From positions 32,145-46,310 of the forward strand of contig MGOE01000022.1 of the NCBI GenBank assembly GCA_001797035.1: a DNA stretch of 14,166 nucleotides, given 5' to 3'. Of the stretch, positions 1 through 7,224 are shown one piece after another. A program made the translations under genes and the position numbers. The notes beneath the pieces are model-generated. The model ran no database searches. It was not told the DNA's origin and worked only from the letters and a program-made list of their open reading frames with translations. Source of the stretch: Chloroflexi bacterium RBG_16_72_14 (GTDB taxonomy: Bacteria; Chloroflexota; Limnocylindria; Limnocylindrales; CSP1-4). Numbering within the stretch: the first letter of the stretch is position 1; every line of letters begins with the position of its first letter.

Positions 1-731
1 TCGGCGTCGAGGTCCCGCAGCTCCTCCAGCTGGGGGTGGCGGGGAAGCGCCGAGTCGTCGAGCGTGATCTTCGCGTCCAGGCAGACGAGGCGGTCCACCG
101 GCGTGCCCTGGGCGTCGTGCTCCCGGATCACGGCCAGCGGGTTGATCTCGACGAGGTCCGCGTCGTAGGCGAGCATCGTGCGCAGGAGGCCCTTGGCGAT
201 TGCGGCGCCCGCCTTCCAGTGGGGCCCGAACCCGATCGAGAACGCGAGGTCGCGCGCCGCGTAGTCGGGCAGGCCGAGCAGCGGGTCCACGTGCTGGTAC
301 ACGATCGCGTCGGGGCTGTCCACGGCGACCTGCTCGATCTCGACGCCACCCTCCGCCGAGCCGATGAACATCAGCCGCCGGCTCGCGCGATCGAGCACGA
401 CCGAGAGGTAGTACTCCTTCACGATCTCGGCGGCGGGCCCGACCAGCACCCGCCGGACGGGGAGCCCCTTGATCTCGAGCGCGAGGATCTGCGCCGCGAC
501 GTCCTCCGCCTCGTCCGCCGTGGTCGCGAGCTTGACGCCGCCGGCCTTGCCGCGGCCGCCGACGAGGACCTGGGCCTTGATCACGACCTTGCCGGTCGCG
601 TTCGCCGGGTCGGCGAGGAAGCGCACCGCGGCGGCCCGCGCCTGGGAGGGGGTTCTGGCGACCTCCCAGGGCGGGACGGGCAGGCCCTGGGCGACGAGCA
701 GCGACTTCGCGTCGGCTTCGTGGATCTTCAC
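1..731 (-). CDS. sucC: Succinyl-CoA synthetase (ADP-forming) beta subunit, 3' end cut by window
   Basis: Beta subunit of succinate-CoA ligase, which makes ATP or GTP from succinyl-CoA in the TCA cycle together with SucD. The first 243 residues are visible, against about 388 in the E. coli protein; the rest lies beyond the left edge. The N-terminus reads VKIHEADAK, matching the usual M-x-IHEYQAK start. The ATP-grasp glycine-rich segment GGRGKAGG is at residues 58-65, and the metal-binding VEINPLAV segment is near residue 200. I chose GTG at 731-729 because it gives the family N-terminus and has AGGAGG at 750-745, although the 13-nt spacing is long. An in-frame ATG at 779-777 would add 16 unconserved residues and has a GGGAGG only 2 nt away. 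sucD would be expected just outside the window, downstream. The gene is divergent from the STAS-like/GGDEF pair. Identification is firm; only the start is uncertain. Confidence 0.95.
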   Translation of the reverse strand, partial: MKIHEADAKSLLVAQGLPVPPWEVARTPSQARAAAVRFLADPANATGKVVIKAQVLVGGRGKAGGVKLATTADEAEDVAAQILALEIKGLPVRRVLVGPAAEIVKEYYLSVVLDRASRRLMFIGSAEGGVEIEQVAVDSPDAIVYQHVDPLLGLPDYAARDLAFSIGFGPHWKAGAAIAKGLLRTMLAYDADLVEINPLAVIREHDAQGTPVDRLVCLDAKITLDDSALPRHPQLEELRDLDA

Positions 732-851
732 GCGACGGGCAGGACCTCCTGGGGCTGGACGCTGTCGGGACTCGATCATAGCCTCCCGCCGGTGGCGCTC
801 GGCGCCCCATGACCCTCGACGGCGGCCCGTCACTCGGGGGCAGGGCCGGCA

Positions 852-880
852 TTGCGGGCCCCCGGCAGGGCCCCTATCGT
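852..880 (+). promoter_or_regulatory. Possible promoter for the STAS-like/GGDEF pair in the divergent spacer
   Basis: The spacer between sucC and the STAS-like gene (732-1002) holds no gene I can support. On the plus strand TTGCGG (852-857) and TATCGT (875-880) are 17 nt apart, a fair sigma70-type arrangement. It would give a leader of roughly 115 nt before the ATG at 1003. The match is partial (3 of 6 and 4 of 6), so this is tentative. I see no convincing promoter for sucC on the other strand. Confidence 0.3.
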
Positions 881-1002
881 TACCCGACTCACACGATCAG
901 ACGGAGGGTCGGAGGGGGTTGGCGGGGCTGGCGGGGGCTGGAGGGAGATCGGAAGTGGGTGACGACGGCCCGGGCGACCGGTCGCACGCGGGAGGCGCCG
1001 GC

Positions 1003-1371
1003 ATGATCACCAACCCCAAGTTCCGGATGTGGCTGCGCGACGACGGGATCGTGCACCTCGTCTGGGAGCCCCGCAGCGCGATGGGCTTCGAGGACGCGGT
1101 CGCGGCGACCGGCGCGATGGCGAGGCTTACGGGCGGGCAGCGAACGCCGCTCCTCGTCGATGTGCGCGACTGCGGCCCCCAGGACCGGCCGGCGCGCCTC
1201 GAGTTCGCGCGCCGCGGCGACCTCGTCTCGGCCGTTGCCCTGGTGGTCGGGACGCCCCTCAGCCGGATCATGGGCAACTTCTTCCTCACGGTCAGCCGGC
1301 CGATGGCACCCACCCGGCTGTTCGACGACGAGGAGACCGCGCTGGCCTGGCTGTCGGGAAGCGCCGAGTGA
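1003..1371 (+). CDS. Small STAS/SEC14-like (DUF7793-type) protein
   Basis: A 122-residue soluble protein beginning MITNPKFRMWLRDDG. It resembles a family of small proteins annotated as STAS/SEC14-like or DUF7793, recognisable by a W-x-R-DDGIVHLVW-like first strand, a central LLVDVRD strand, and a SRIMGNFF segment followed by a TRLF-x-DEE-AL-WL helix at the C-terminus. Such proteins are thought to act as regulatory partners, by analogy with SpoIIAA/STAS domains; a catalytic role is not suggested. The start is supported by GGGAGG at 990-995, 7 nt before the ATG. Its stop overlaps the GTG start of the diguanylate cyclase by 4 nt, so the two should be translated together and probably work together. 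Residues upstream in the same frame read antisense to sucC and are not part of the gene. Fold assignment is moderate; the precise role is inference. Confidence 0.75.
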   Translation: MITNPKFRMWLRDDGIVHLVWEPRSAMGFEDAVAATGAMARLTGGQRTPLLVDVRDCGPQDRPARLEFARRGDLVSAVALVVGTPLSRIMGNFFLTVSRPMAPTRLFDDEETALAWLSGSAE

Positions 1372-2228
1372 CGGCCGGCGCGCAACCCGACCCTCGTCAG
1401 GCTGCCCGCGAGCCCGGCCACATCGCGGGCCTCGGCCAGCGCCTCCCGGAGCTCACACCCCGCCTCGAGGCGATCGTGAGCGCCATCCAGGCGTTCGCGG
1501 CCCTCCGCTTCGACGCCCGTGCCCCGCTCGGTCCAACCGGAGACATCGTCGATGCCCTCGCCGCCGGCGTGAACTTCCTCGGCGAGGAGCTCGAGGCGTC
1601 GTTCAACGAGGTTGAGCGTCGGGTCGCCGAGCGGACCGCGGAGCTTGCGGCCGCGACGCGGGAGCTCGGCCGCCGCGCCCTCCACGACGAGCTCACGGGG
1701 CTGCCGAACCGTGCCCTGCTGTTCGATCACCTGGCGCACCGCCTGCAACAGGCCGGGCGGCGGGCCGAGGGCCTGGGGCTGCTGTTCATCGACATCGACC
1801 GCTTCAAGCTCGTCAACGACACCCTCGGCCATGCCGCCGGTGACCGGCTCCTCGTCGACGTCGCGGCCCGGCTCCGCGGCGCGACCCGTGTCGGTGACAC
1901 CGCGGCCCGGATGGGCGGCGATGAGTTCGTCGTGCTCCTGGACGACGTTGCCTCGCCGTCAGCCGCGCTGACGGGAGCCGAGCGCGTGCGAGTGGCCCTG
2001 AGCGGCTCGTACGAGCTCGGCTCGGGCCCATGGCCGGTGACCGTGAGCGTCGGTGCCGTCGCGGGCGATGACGGGCTCGACACGCCGGATGCGGTGCTCG
2101 CGGCGGCCGACGCCGCGATGTACGCCGCGAAGCAGCAGGGCGGCGGACGCTGCATGCTGCATGGCGGCGGAGCACGGGGCCGGCCGGACCACGATCCGGC
2201 GCTCGATTCCGGCGGCGACGAGCCCTGA
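1368..2228 (+). CDS. Diguanylate cyclase with N-terminal signalling helix (GGDEF protein)
   Basis: A predicted cytoplasmic 286-residue enzyme that makes cyclic di-GMP from two GTP. The GGDEF domain spans about residues 100-262. LHDELTGLPNR is at 105-115, the metal-binding FIDIDRF segment contains D142, and an intact GGDEF is at 183-187. An RxxD product-inhibition site (RVGD, 174-177) lies five residues before the GGDEF, so the enzyme looks active and feedback-inhibited. Residues about 30-98 form a helical module with GDIVDALAAGVNFLGEELE followed by VERRVAERTAEL, a coiled-coil connector often found ahead of GGDEF, SpoIIE or kinase domains. There is no membrane segment or PAS domain. The GTG start at 1368 overlaps the stop of the STAS-like gene (GTGA), which implies translational coupling. 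The last 25 or so residues are low-complexity. The input signal is not evident; the STAS-like partner is the best candidate. Confidence 0.92.
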   Translation: MTAGAQPDPRQAAREPGHIAGLGQRLPELTPRLEAIVSAIQAFAALRFDARAPLGPTGDIVDALAAGVNFLGEELEASFNEVERRVAERTAELAAATRELGRRALHDELTGLPNRALLFDHLAHRLQQAGRRAEGLGLLFIDIDRFKLVNDTLGHAAGDRLLVDVAARLRGATRVGDTAARMGGDEFVVLLDDVASPSAALTGAERVRVALSGSYELGSGPWPVTVSVGAVAGDDGLDTPDAVLAAADAAMYAAKQQGGGRCMLHGGGARGRPDHDPALDSGGDEP

Positions 2229-2300
2229 CCGGGTCGAGGACGGGCGCTATGGCCCATCGTGCAGGGGCCCGAAGTCCGCCCAGCGTCCCCACCGCCTCGC

Positions 2301-2312
2301 TAGAATGGCCGC
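2301..2312 (+). promoter_or_regulatory. -10 element placing transcription start at the isocitrate dehydrogenase ATG
   Basis: TAGAAT at 2301-2306 is followed after six bases by the ATG at 2313. A start site the usual 6-8 nt downstream of the -10 would fall on or next to the A of the start codon, giving a leaderless mRNA. There is no Shine-Dalgarno sequence before this ATG, which agrees. No good -35 box is visible. The same TAGAATG string precedes rnpB and mraZ. Confidence 0.55.
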
Positions 2313-3338
2313 ATGCCCCACCGAGTCACCCTCATTCCCGGCGACGGCATCGGGCCGGAGCTGGCGGCGGCCGCACGCCGCGTGCTGGACGCCTCGGGCG
2401 TCGACTTCGACTGGGAGGTCCAGGACGCCGGCGAAGGCGTGATGGCCCAGTACGGCACCCCGCTCCCGGAGCACGTGCTGGAGTCGATCCGGCGCAACCG
2501 GCTTGCCCTCAAGGGCCCCATCACGACGCCCGTCGGCAAGGGGTTCCGGAGCGTCAACGTCACGCTCCGACAGGCACTCGGGCTGTACGCCAACCTGCGA
2601 CCCGCGCGCTCGATGCAGGGGGTTCGCACGCGCTTCGAGGACATCGACCTCGTGATCGTGCGTGAGAACACCGAGGACCTGTACGCGGGCATCGAGCACA
2701 TGGTCGGCAGGGACGCGGCGGAGAGCATCAAGATCATCACCCGCTACGCGTCGGAACGGATCGCCCGCTACGCGTTCGACTACGCGGTCGCGAACGGCCG
2801 GCGCAAGGTCACCGCGGTGCACAAGGCGAACATCATGAAGCTCTCGGACGGGCTGTTCCTGGAGAGCTGCCGGGCCGTCGCGGCGGAGTACGAGGGTCGT
2901 GTCGAGTTCGACGATCGGATCGTCGACAACATGTGCATGCAGCTCGTCCAGAAGCCCGAGCTGTACGACGTGCTGGTGCTGCCCAACCTGTACGGGGACA
3001 TCGTGAGCGACCTGTGCGCGGGCCTCGTCGGCGGGCTCGGCGTTGCCCCGGGCGCCAACATCGGCACCGAAGCGGCCGTGTTCGAGGCGGTCCACGGCTC
3101 CGCCCCCAAGTACGCGGGCCTCGACAAGGCCAACCCGACGGCACTGATCCTGTCGGGCGTCCTGATGCTCCGCCACATCGGCGAGCAGGACGCCGCGGAA
3201 CGCGTCGAGACGGCGCTCCGCGGCGTCGTGGCCGAGGGAACGCACGTCACCTACGACCTCGGCGGCGACGCGGGCACGCGCGCCTTCGCCGACGCGATCA
3301 TCGAACGGCTGGGCGCTGCCCCCGCCGTCGCGTCCTGA
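2313..3338 (+). CDS. icd: Isocitrate dehydrogenase, NAD(P)-dependent, short bacterial type
   Basis: Oxidative decarboxylation of isocitrate to 2-oxoglutarate in the TCA cycle. The 341-residue protein belongs to the isocitrate/isopropylmalate dehydrogenase family. It begins with LIPGDGIGPE, has KGPITTPVG with K67 and SVNVTLRQ at the substrate site, RENTEDLYAG with R117 and Y124, catalytic K171 in HKANIMK, and metal ligands D229 and D233 in YGDIVSD. The 2'-phosphate region is mixed: K266-Y267 (HGSAPKYAG) and Y314 match the NADP-type residues of E. coli Icd, but G318 sits where E. coli has Arg395. Coenzyme choice is therefore open. Isopropylmalate or homoisocitrate dehydrogenase is less likely given the SxN-x3-RQ substrate motif and the neighbouring TCA genes. 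sdhC follows after 38 bp and may be co-transcribed. Confidence 0.88.
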   Translation: MPHRVTLIPGDGIGPELAAAARRVLDASGVDFDWEVQDAGEGVMAQYGTPLPEHVLESIRRNRLALKGPITTPVGKGFRSVNVTLRQALGLYANLRPARSMQGVRTRFEDIDLVIVRENTEDLYAGIEHMVGRDAAESIKIITRYASERIARYAFDYAVANGRRKVTAVHKANIMKLSDGLFLESCRAVAAEYEGRVEFDDRIVDNMCMQLVQKPELYDVLVLPNLYGDIVSDLCAGLVGGLGVAPGANIGTEAAVFEAVHGSAPKYAGLDKANPTALILSGVLMLRHIGEQDAAERVETALRGVVAEGTHVTYDLGGDAGTRAFADAIIERLGAAPAVAS

Positions 3339-3376
3339 CCGCCCGACCGGCCGGCCCAGCGAGAGACGGAGGGTTC

Positions 3377-3763
3377 ATGCTCCTGCGGTACCGGGGCGGC
3401 GAGGGAATGCTCGCCTGGGCGTTCCACCGGATCGCGGGTGTCGCCATCTGGGCGTTCATCCTGCTCCACGTCCTCGACATCTGGCTGGTGAGCGTCAACC
3501 CGGAGCTGTACGAGGAGGTCCTCGACATCTACGCCAGCCCGATCGGGCGGGTGGGTGAGACGCTGCTCGGGGCCGCCCTCTTCTACCACGCCCTGAACGG
3601 CCTCCGGATCATCATCATGGACTTCTGGCCGGCGACCACGCGCTACCACAAGCAGCTGTGGTACGGGGTCTGGGTGATCTTCTTCATCATCGGCCTGCCG
3701 GTGGCCTGGCAGATCATGGCGCCGGCCTTCGGCATGGCGCAGCCGTTCGACTTCGGGCTGTAG
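3377..3763 (+). CDS. sdhC: Succinate dehydrogenase cytochrome b subunit SdhC
   Basis: One of the two membrane anchors of complex II, which passes electrons from succinate to quinone. It has 128 residues with three predicted helices at about 18-38, 61-82 and 97-117. The first helix opens with HRIAG (H17-R18), equivalent to His30-Arg31 of E. coli SdhC at the quinone site. YHALNGLRIIIMDF carries H71, which aligns with heme ligand His84 of E. coli. The position of E. coli Ser27 is Trp14 here. An extra His (H31) sits in helix I. The start ATG has GGAGGG at 3368-3373, 3 nt upstream. It is the first gene of sdhCDAB, with 4 bp to sdhD. Confidence 0.93.
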   Translation: MLLRYRGGEGMLAWAFHRIAGVAIWAFILLHVLDIWLVSVNPELYEEVLDIYASPIGRVGETLLGAALFYHALNGLRIIIMDFWPATTRYHKQLWYGVWVIFFIIGLPVAWQIMAPAFGMAQPFDFGL

Positions 3764-3767
3764 CGAG

Positions 3768-4154
3768 ATGCCCACGATCACCCGCGCCGGCCGCGCACGA
3801 CCCCAGGGAAGCAGCTTCGAGCTCGCCGTCTGGTACCTGATGCGGCTGACGGGCCTCGGGCTGTTCGTCACCGCCCTCGGCCACTTCCTGATCACCCACC
3901 TGCTGTCGGACCCCTCGATCCAGGACGTCGCCTGGGTCAGCGAGCGGTGGGGGAGCATCGCCTGGCGGACGGTCGACTGGCTGATGCTCACGTTCGTGAC
4001 CTTCCACGCGTTCATGGGCATGCGCGTGGTCGTCCACGACTACACTCGCGGTGCGCTCAAGACGGTGCTCACGATGGCGCTCTACCTGGGCGCCCTCGTC
4101 ATCTTCGCCCTGGGGACGATGGTCGTCGCCACCCTGCCGTTCCCGGTAGCGTGA
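3768..4154 (+). CDS. sdhD: Succinate dehydrogenase membrane anchor subunit SdhD
   Basis: The second membrane anchor of complex II, 128 residues, three predicted helices at about 25-46, 66-88 and 98-121. H80 in FHAFMGMR aligns with heme ligand His71 of E. coli SdhD. Exactly 11 and 12 residues later come D91 and Y92, the positions of E. coli Asp82 and the quinone-binding Tyr83. Further histidines H39 and H44 are in helix I and H90 lies beside Asp91. The gene begins 4 bp after sdhC and ends 7 bp before sdhA. No clear ribosome-binding site is seen, so coupled translation within the operon is likely. Confidence 0.92.
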   Translation: MPTITRAGRARPQGSSFELAVWYLMRLTGLGLFVTALGHFLITHLLSDPSIQDVAWVSERWGSIAWRTVDWLMLTFVTFHAFMGMRVVVHDYTRGALKTVLTMALYLGALVIFALGTMVVATLPFPVA

Positions 4155-4161
4155 GCGTCCG

Positions 4162-5907
4162 ATGATCCGCGACCACGATGCGCTGGTCGTCGGCGCCGGG
4201 GGCGCCGGCCTGTGGGCCGCGCTGGAGCTGGCCAAGGCCGGCGTCGACTCCGCGGTCCTGACCAAGCTGTACCCGACCCGCTCCCACACCGGCGCCGCAC
4301 AGGGCGGCGTGTGTGCCGCCCTGGGCAACCAGGAGGAGGACCACTGGGAGTGGCACATGTTCGACACGGTCAAGGGCGGCGACTACCTCGTCGACCAGGA
4401 CGCCGCGGAGGTCCTGGCCCGGGAGGCGATCGAGACCGTGATCGAGCTCGAGCACATGGGCCTTCCGTTCAACCGCACCGACGACGGCCGGATCGACCAG
4501 CGAAGGTTCGGCGGCCACACCCGCAACTACGGCGAGGGCCCGGTCAAGCGCGCGTGCTACGCCGCGGACCGCACCGGCCACATGATCCTGCAGACCCTCT
4601 ACCAGCAGTGCCTCAAGCACGGCGTCAAGTTCTACGACGAGTACCACGTCGTGGACCTGGTGACGGAGGGCGGCGAGCTCGGCGACGGCGGACGGGCGGC
4701 GGGCGTCGTCGCGTACCGGATCGCGGACGGGGAGCTGGTCGTGCTCCGCTCGAAGGCGGTCCTGCTCGCGACCGGCGGCTTCGGGCGCATGTTCCGGGTC
4801 ACCTCCAACGCCTGGAGCCTGACCGGCGACGGCGTCGCGCTGGCCTACCGGCACGGCGTGCCGATGCAGGACATGGAGTTCTACCAGTTCCATCCCACGG
4901 GCATCGTGGGGATCGGGATCCTGCTGTCCGAGGCGGCCCGGGGCGAGGGCGGCACGCTGCTCAACGACCTCGGCGAGCGGTTCATGAAGGACTACGCGCC
5001 CAACCTCATGGAGCTCGCGCCGCGGGACATGGTCAGCCGCGCGATCTACCAGGAGATCCGCGCCGGGCGGGGCATCGGGGGCAAGGACTACGTGTACCTC
5101 GACGTCCGGCACCTCGGGCGCAAGGTGATCGAGGAGAAGCTGCCGGACATCACGGAGTTCGCCCGGGTCTACCAGGGCGTCGAGCCCCTGACCGAGCCCG
5201 TGCCGATCCAGCCCACCGCCCACTACGCGATGGGCGGCATCCCCACTGACCTGCTCACGCGCGTCACGCGCGACACGGCCCACACGGTGGTGCCCGGGCT
5301 GTACGCGGCCGGCGAGGCGGCCAGCGTGTCGGTCCACGGCGCGAACCGGCTGGGCACGAACTCGCTGGTGGACCTGCTGGTGTTCGGCCGGCGGGCCGGC
5401 CGCCAGATGGCCGCGGACGTGCGCGGCGTCCGGATGCCGGCGGTGGACGACGCGGTCATGGAGCCGGTGCGCGCGGAGCTCGAGGCGATCCGCGGCCGCC
5501 AGGGCGGGGAGCGGGCGGCCGCGATCCGCAGGGACCTCGCCGACGTGATGATGGATGACGTGGGTGTGTACCGCGACGAGACCTGCCTGCGGCGGGCCCA
5601 GAAGGCCGTGGGCGGGCTGCGCGAGCGGTATCGCACGGTCGCCGTCCACGACACCGGCACCACGTTCAACACCGACCTGCTCGAGGCCCGCGAGCTCGGC
5701 TACCTGCTCGACTGCGCGGAGGCGATGGTGGCGTCCGCGCTCGCCCGCACGGAGAGCCGCGGGGCGCACAGCCGCGAGGACTACCCGGAGCGCGACGACA
5801 CGAAGTTCCTCGCCCACACCCTCGCCACGCGGCGGGACGGCGTGATCTCGCTGGCCTACAAGCCGGTGACGATCACGAAGTTCCAGCCCAAGCCCAGAAC
5901 CTACTGA
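4162..5907 (+). CDS. sdhA: Succinate dehydrogenase flavoprotein subunit SdhA
   Basis: The catalytic flavoprotein of complex II, oxidising succinate to fumarate at the membrane surface. It has 581 residues, a normal length. The FAD dinucleotide motif VGAGGAG is at 10-16. TRSHTGAAQGG contains H42, the expected site of covalent FAD attachment. Further family motifs are HPTGI from H244, R288 in PRDMVSR (equivalent to the catalytic Arg286 of E. coli), H354 in HYAMGGI, and R396 in HGANRLG. The C-terminal helical domain is intact and ends KFQPKPRTY. The presence of both anchors and the normal SdhB argues for succinate dehydrogenase; a quinol:fumarate reductase working in reverse cannot be excluded from sequence. 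No Shine-Dalgarno is obvious, which fits coupling to sdhD. Confidence 0.97.
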   Translation: MIRDHDALVVGAGGAGLWAALELAKAGVDSAVLTKLYPTRSHTGAAQGGVCAALGNQEEDHWEWHMFDTVKGGDYLVDQDAAEVLAREAIETVIELEHMGLPFNRTDDGRIDQRRFGGHTRNYGEGPVKRACYAADRTGHMILQTLYQQCLKHGVKFYDEYHVVDLVTEGGELGDGGRAAGVVAYRIADGELVVLRSKAVLLATGGFGRMFRVTSNAWSLTGDGVALAYRHGVPMQDMEFYQFHPTGIVGIGILLSEAARGEGGTLLNDLGERFMKDYAPNLMELAPRDMVSRAIYQEIRAGRGIGGKDYVYLDVRHLGRKVIEEKLPDITEFARVYQGVEPLTEPVPIQPTAHYAMGGIPTDLLTRVTRDTAHTVVPGLYAAGEAASVSVHGANRLGTNSLVDLLVFGRRAGRQMAADVRGVRMPAVDDAVMEPVRAELEAIRGRQGGERAAAIRRDLADVMMDDVGVYRDETCLRRAQKAVGGLRERYRTVAVHDTGTTFNTDLLEARELGYLLDCAEAMVASALARTESRGAHSREDYPERDDTKFLAHTLATRRDGVISLAYKPVTITKFQPKPRTY

Positions 5908-5923
5908 GCGGGGCCGAGACACG

Positions 5924-6625
5924 ATGCAGGTCGAGCTTCGCATCCTCCGCTACGACCCGGAGCGGGACCGCCGGCCCCACGAGGAGTCCTACCGCGTGGA
6001 GGCCGGGCCCATGGACCGGGTCCTGGACCTGCTCCACCGGGTCAAGTACGAGCAGGATGGCACGCTCACGTTCCGCCGCTCCTGTGGCCACGGCATCTGC
6101 GGCTCGGACGCGATGCTGATCAACGGCCGCAACCGGCTGGCATGCAAGATCCGGGTCGACCAGCTGGGCGGCAAGCGGATCACGGTGGCGCCGCTGCCCG
6201 GGCTGCCCGTGATGAAGGACCTCGTCGTGGACATGGAGGCCTTCTTCGCGAAGTTCCGGAGCGTCCAGCCGTTCCTCGTCAACGAGGGCGTCGCCCCGGT
6301 GCGGGAGCGGCGGCAGTCGGCTCACGACCGGGAGCGCTTCGACGACACCACGAAGTGCATCCTGTGCGCCGCCTGCACGAGCTCGTGCCCGTCGTTCTGG
6401 GCCCAGCCCGCGTACGTGGGGCCGGCCGCCATCGTCAACGCCCACCGGTTCATCTTCGACACCCGCGACGACGCCGCCGAGGAGCGGCTGGAGATCCTGG
6501 CCGACAAGGACGGCGTGTGGCGCTGCCGGACGATCTTCAACTGCACCGACGCCTGTCCGCGCGGGATCCACATCACGCAGGCGATCCTCGAAGTGTCCCG
6601 AGCGATCGTCGAGCGGCACGCCTGA
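5924..6625 (+). CDS. sdhB: Succinate dehydrogenase iron-sulfur subunit SdhB
   Basis: The electron-transfer subunit linking SdhA flavin to the quinone site, 233 residues. The [2Fe-2S] ligands are C54, C59, D62 and C74; the third is Asp rather than Cys, as in E. coli SdhB (Asp63). The ferredoxin-like half carries C145, C148, C151 and C155 in CILCAACTSSCP, then C201, C207 and C211 in CRTIFNCTDACP. Together these bind one [4Fe-4S] and one [3Fe-4S] cluster in the usual pattern. The start is 16 bp after the sdhA stop. It is the last gene of the operon; no clear hairpin terminator is seen in the 64 bp that follow. Confidence 0.96.
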   Translation: MQVELRILRYDPERDRRPHEESYRVEAGPMDRVLDLLHRVKYEQDGTLTFRRSCGHGICGSDAMLINGRNRLACKIRVDQLGGKRITVAPLPGLPVMKDLVVDMEAFFAKFRSVQPFLVNEGVAPVRERRQSAHDRERFDDTTKCILCAACTSSCPSFWAQPAYVGPAAIVNAHRFIFDTRDDAAEERLEILADKDGVWRCRTIFNCTDACPRGIHITQAILEVSRAIVERHA

Positions 6626-6689
6626 TCCTCGCGCCGATGGCCTTGAGGACGGCGGCCTCGTCGCTCGGAGGGCGAACGGTGGATCGACG

Positions 6690-7208
6690 TTGAGGGTGCC
6701 GGATCCCGGCGAGGTCGCCCTGCCGCGCTTTCCGCACCTCGTGATCCGCACCGACGGCGCGGCCCGGGGCAACCCGGGACCGGCGTCGCTGGGCGCGGTG
6801 CTGATCGACGGGTCGCGGCCCGATGCGCTCGACCCGGCGGCGCCCCCGGACGCGACGATCTCGGAGGCGCTCGGCCGCCAGACCAACAACGTGGCCGAGT
6901 GGACGGGGGTGGTGCGGGCGCTGGAGCTCGCCGTCCGCCTCGGCGCCGAGCGGGTGGACCTGTTCCTGGACTCGAAGCTGATCGTCGAGCAGCTCCACGG
7001 CCGTTGGCGGGTCAAGGACGCCAAGCTGCAGCCGCTGTGGGCAGAGGCGAAGACCCTCCTCGCCGGCTTCCGGGTGTGGTCCGCGACCCACGTGCCCCGG
7101 GCCCAGAACGCGGCGGCGGACGGGCTGGCCAATGAGGCCCTCGACCGGGTGGCGACCGGGGGACCGGCGCGGGTGGCCCGGGCCCGGCGCGCGGCGCAAG
7201 GGGCCTGA
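6690..7208 (+). CDS. RNase H-like protein (ribonuclease HI family)
   Basis: Predicted to cleave the RNA strand of RNA:DNA hybrids. It has 172 residues and a complete RNase H fold: RTDGAARGNPG with D22, NNVAEWTGVVRALE with E70, LFLDSKLIVEQ with D94, and NAAADGLANEAL with D144. These form the expected DEDD metal-binding set. The NNVAEW and DSKLIVEQLHGRWRVK pattern is that of the RNase HI-like branch found in Gram-positives and archaea rather than E. coli RnhA. The start is unclear: TTG at 6690 and an in-frame GTG at 6696 are both possible. The nearest SD-like GGAGGG (6667-6672) is 17 nt before the TTG. The C-terminal 20 residues are basic and disordered. It lies 16 bp before the hydrolase gene and is probably co-transcribed with it. 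Confidence 0.85.
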   Translation: MRVPDPGEVALPRFPHLVIRTDGAARGNPGPASLGAVLIDGSRPDALDPAAPPDATISEALGRQTNNVAEWTGVVRALELAVRLGAERVDLFLDSKLIVEQLHGRWRVKDAKLQPLWAEAKTLLAGFRVWSATHVPRAQNAAADGLANEALDRVATGGPARVARARRAAQGA

Positions 7209-7224
7209 CGGGAAGGAGGGAGCG

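Noticed and set aside
36..812. Plus-strand open frame of 258 codons antisense to sucC
   Set aside because: The minus strand encodes an unmistakable SucC; this frame is Arg/Asp/His-rich and shows no domain, as expected of a high-GC antisense shadow.
469..1002. N-terminal extension of the STAS-like gene in the same frame
   Set aside because: It runs antisense through sucC and the divergent spacer, while the conserved protein begins at ATG 1003 with a good Shine-Dalgarno.
897..1832. Minus-strand open frame opposite the STAS-like and GGDEF genes
   Set aside because: No recognisable domain, and it covers two well-supported genes on the other strand.
4099..5943. 614-codon minus-strand open frame opposite sdhA
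   Set aside because: Shadow of sdhA in a high-GC genome; composition dominated by Arg, Val, Asp and His with no family motif.
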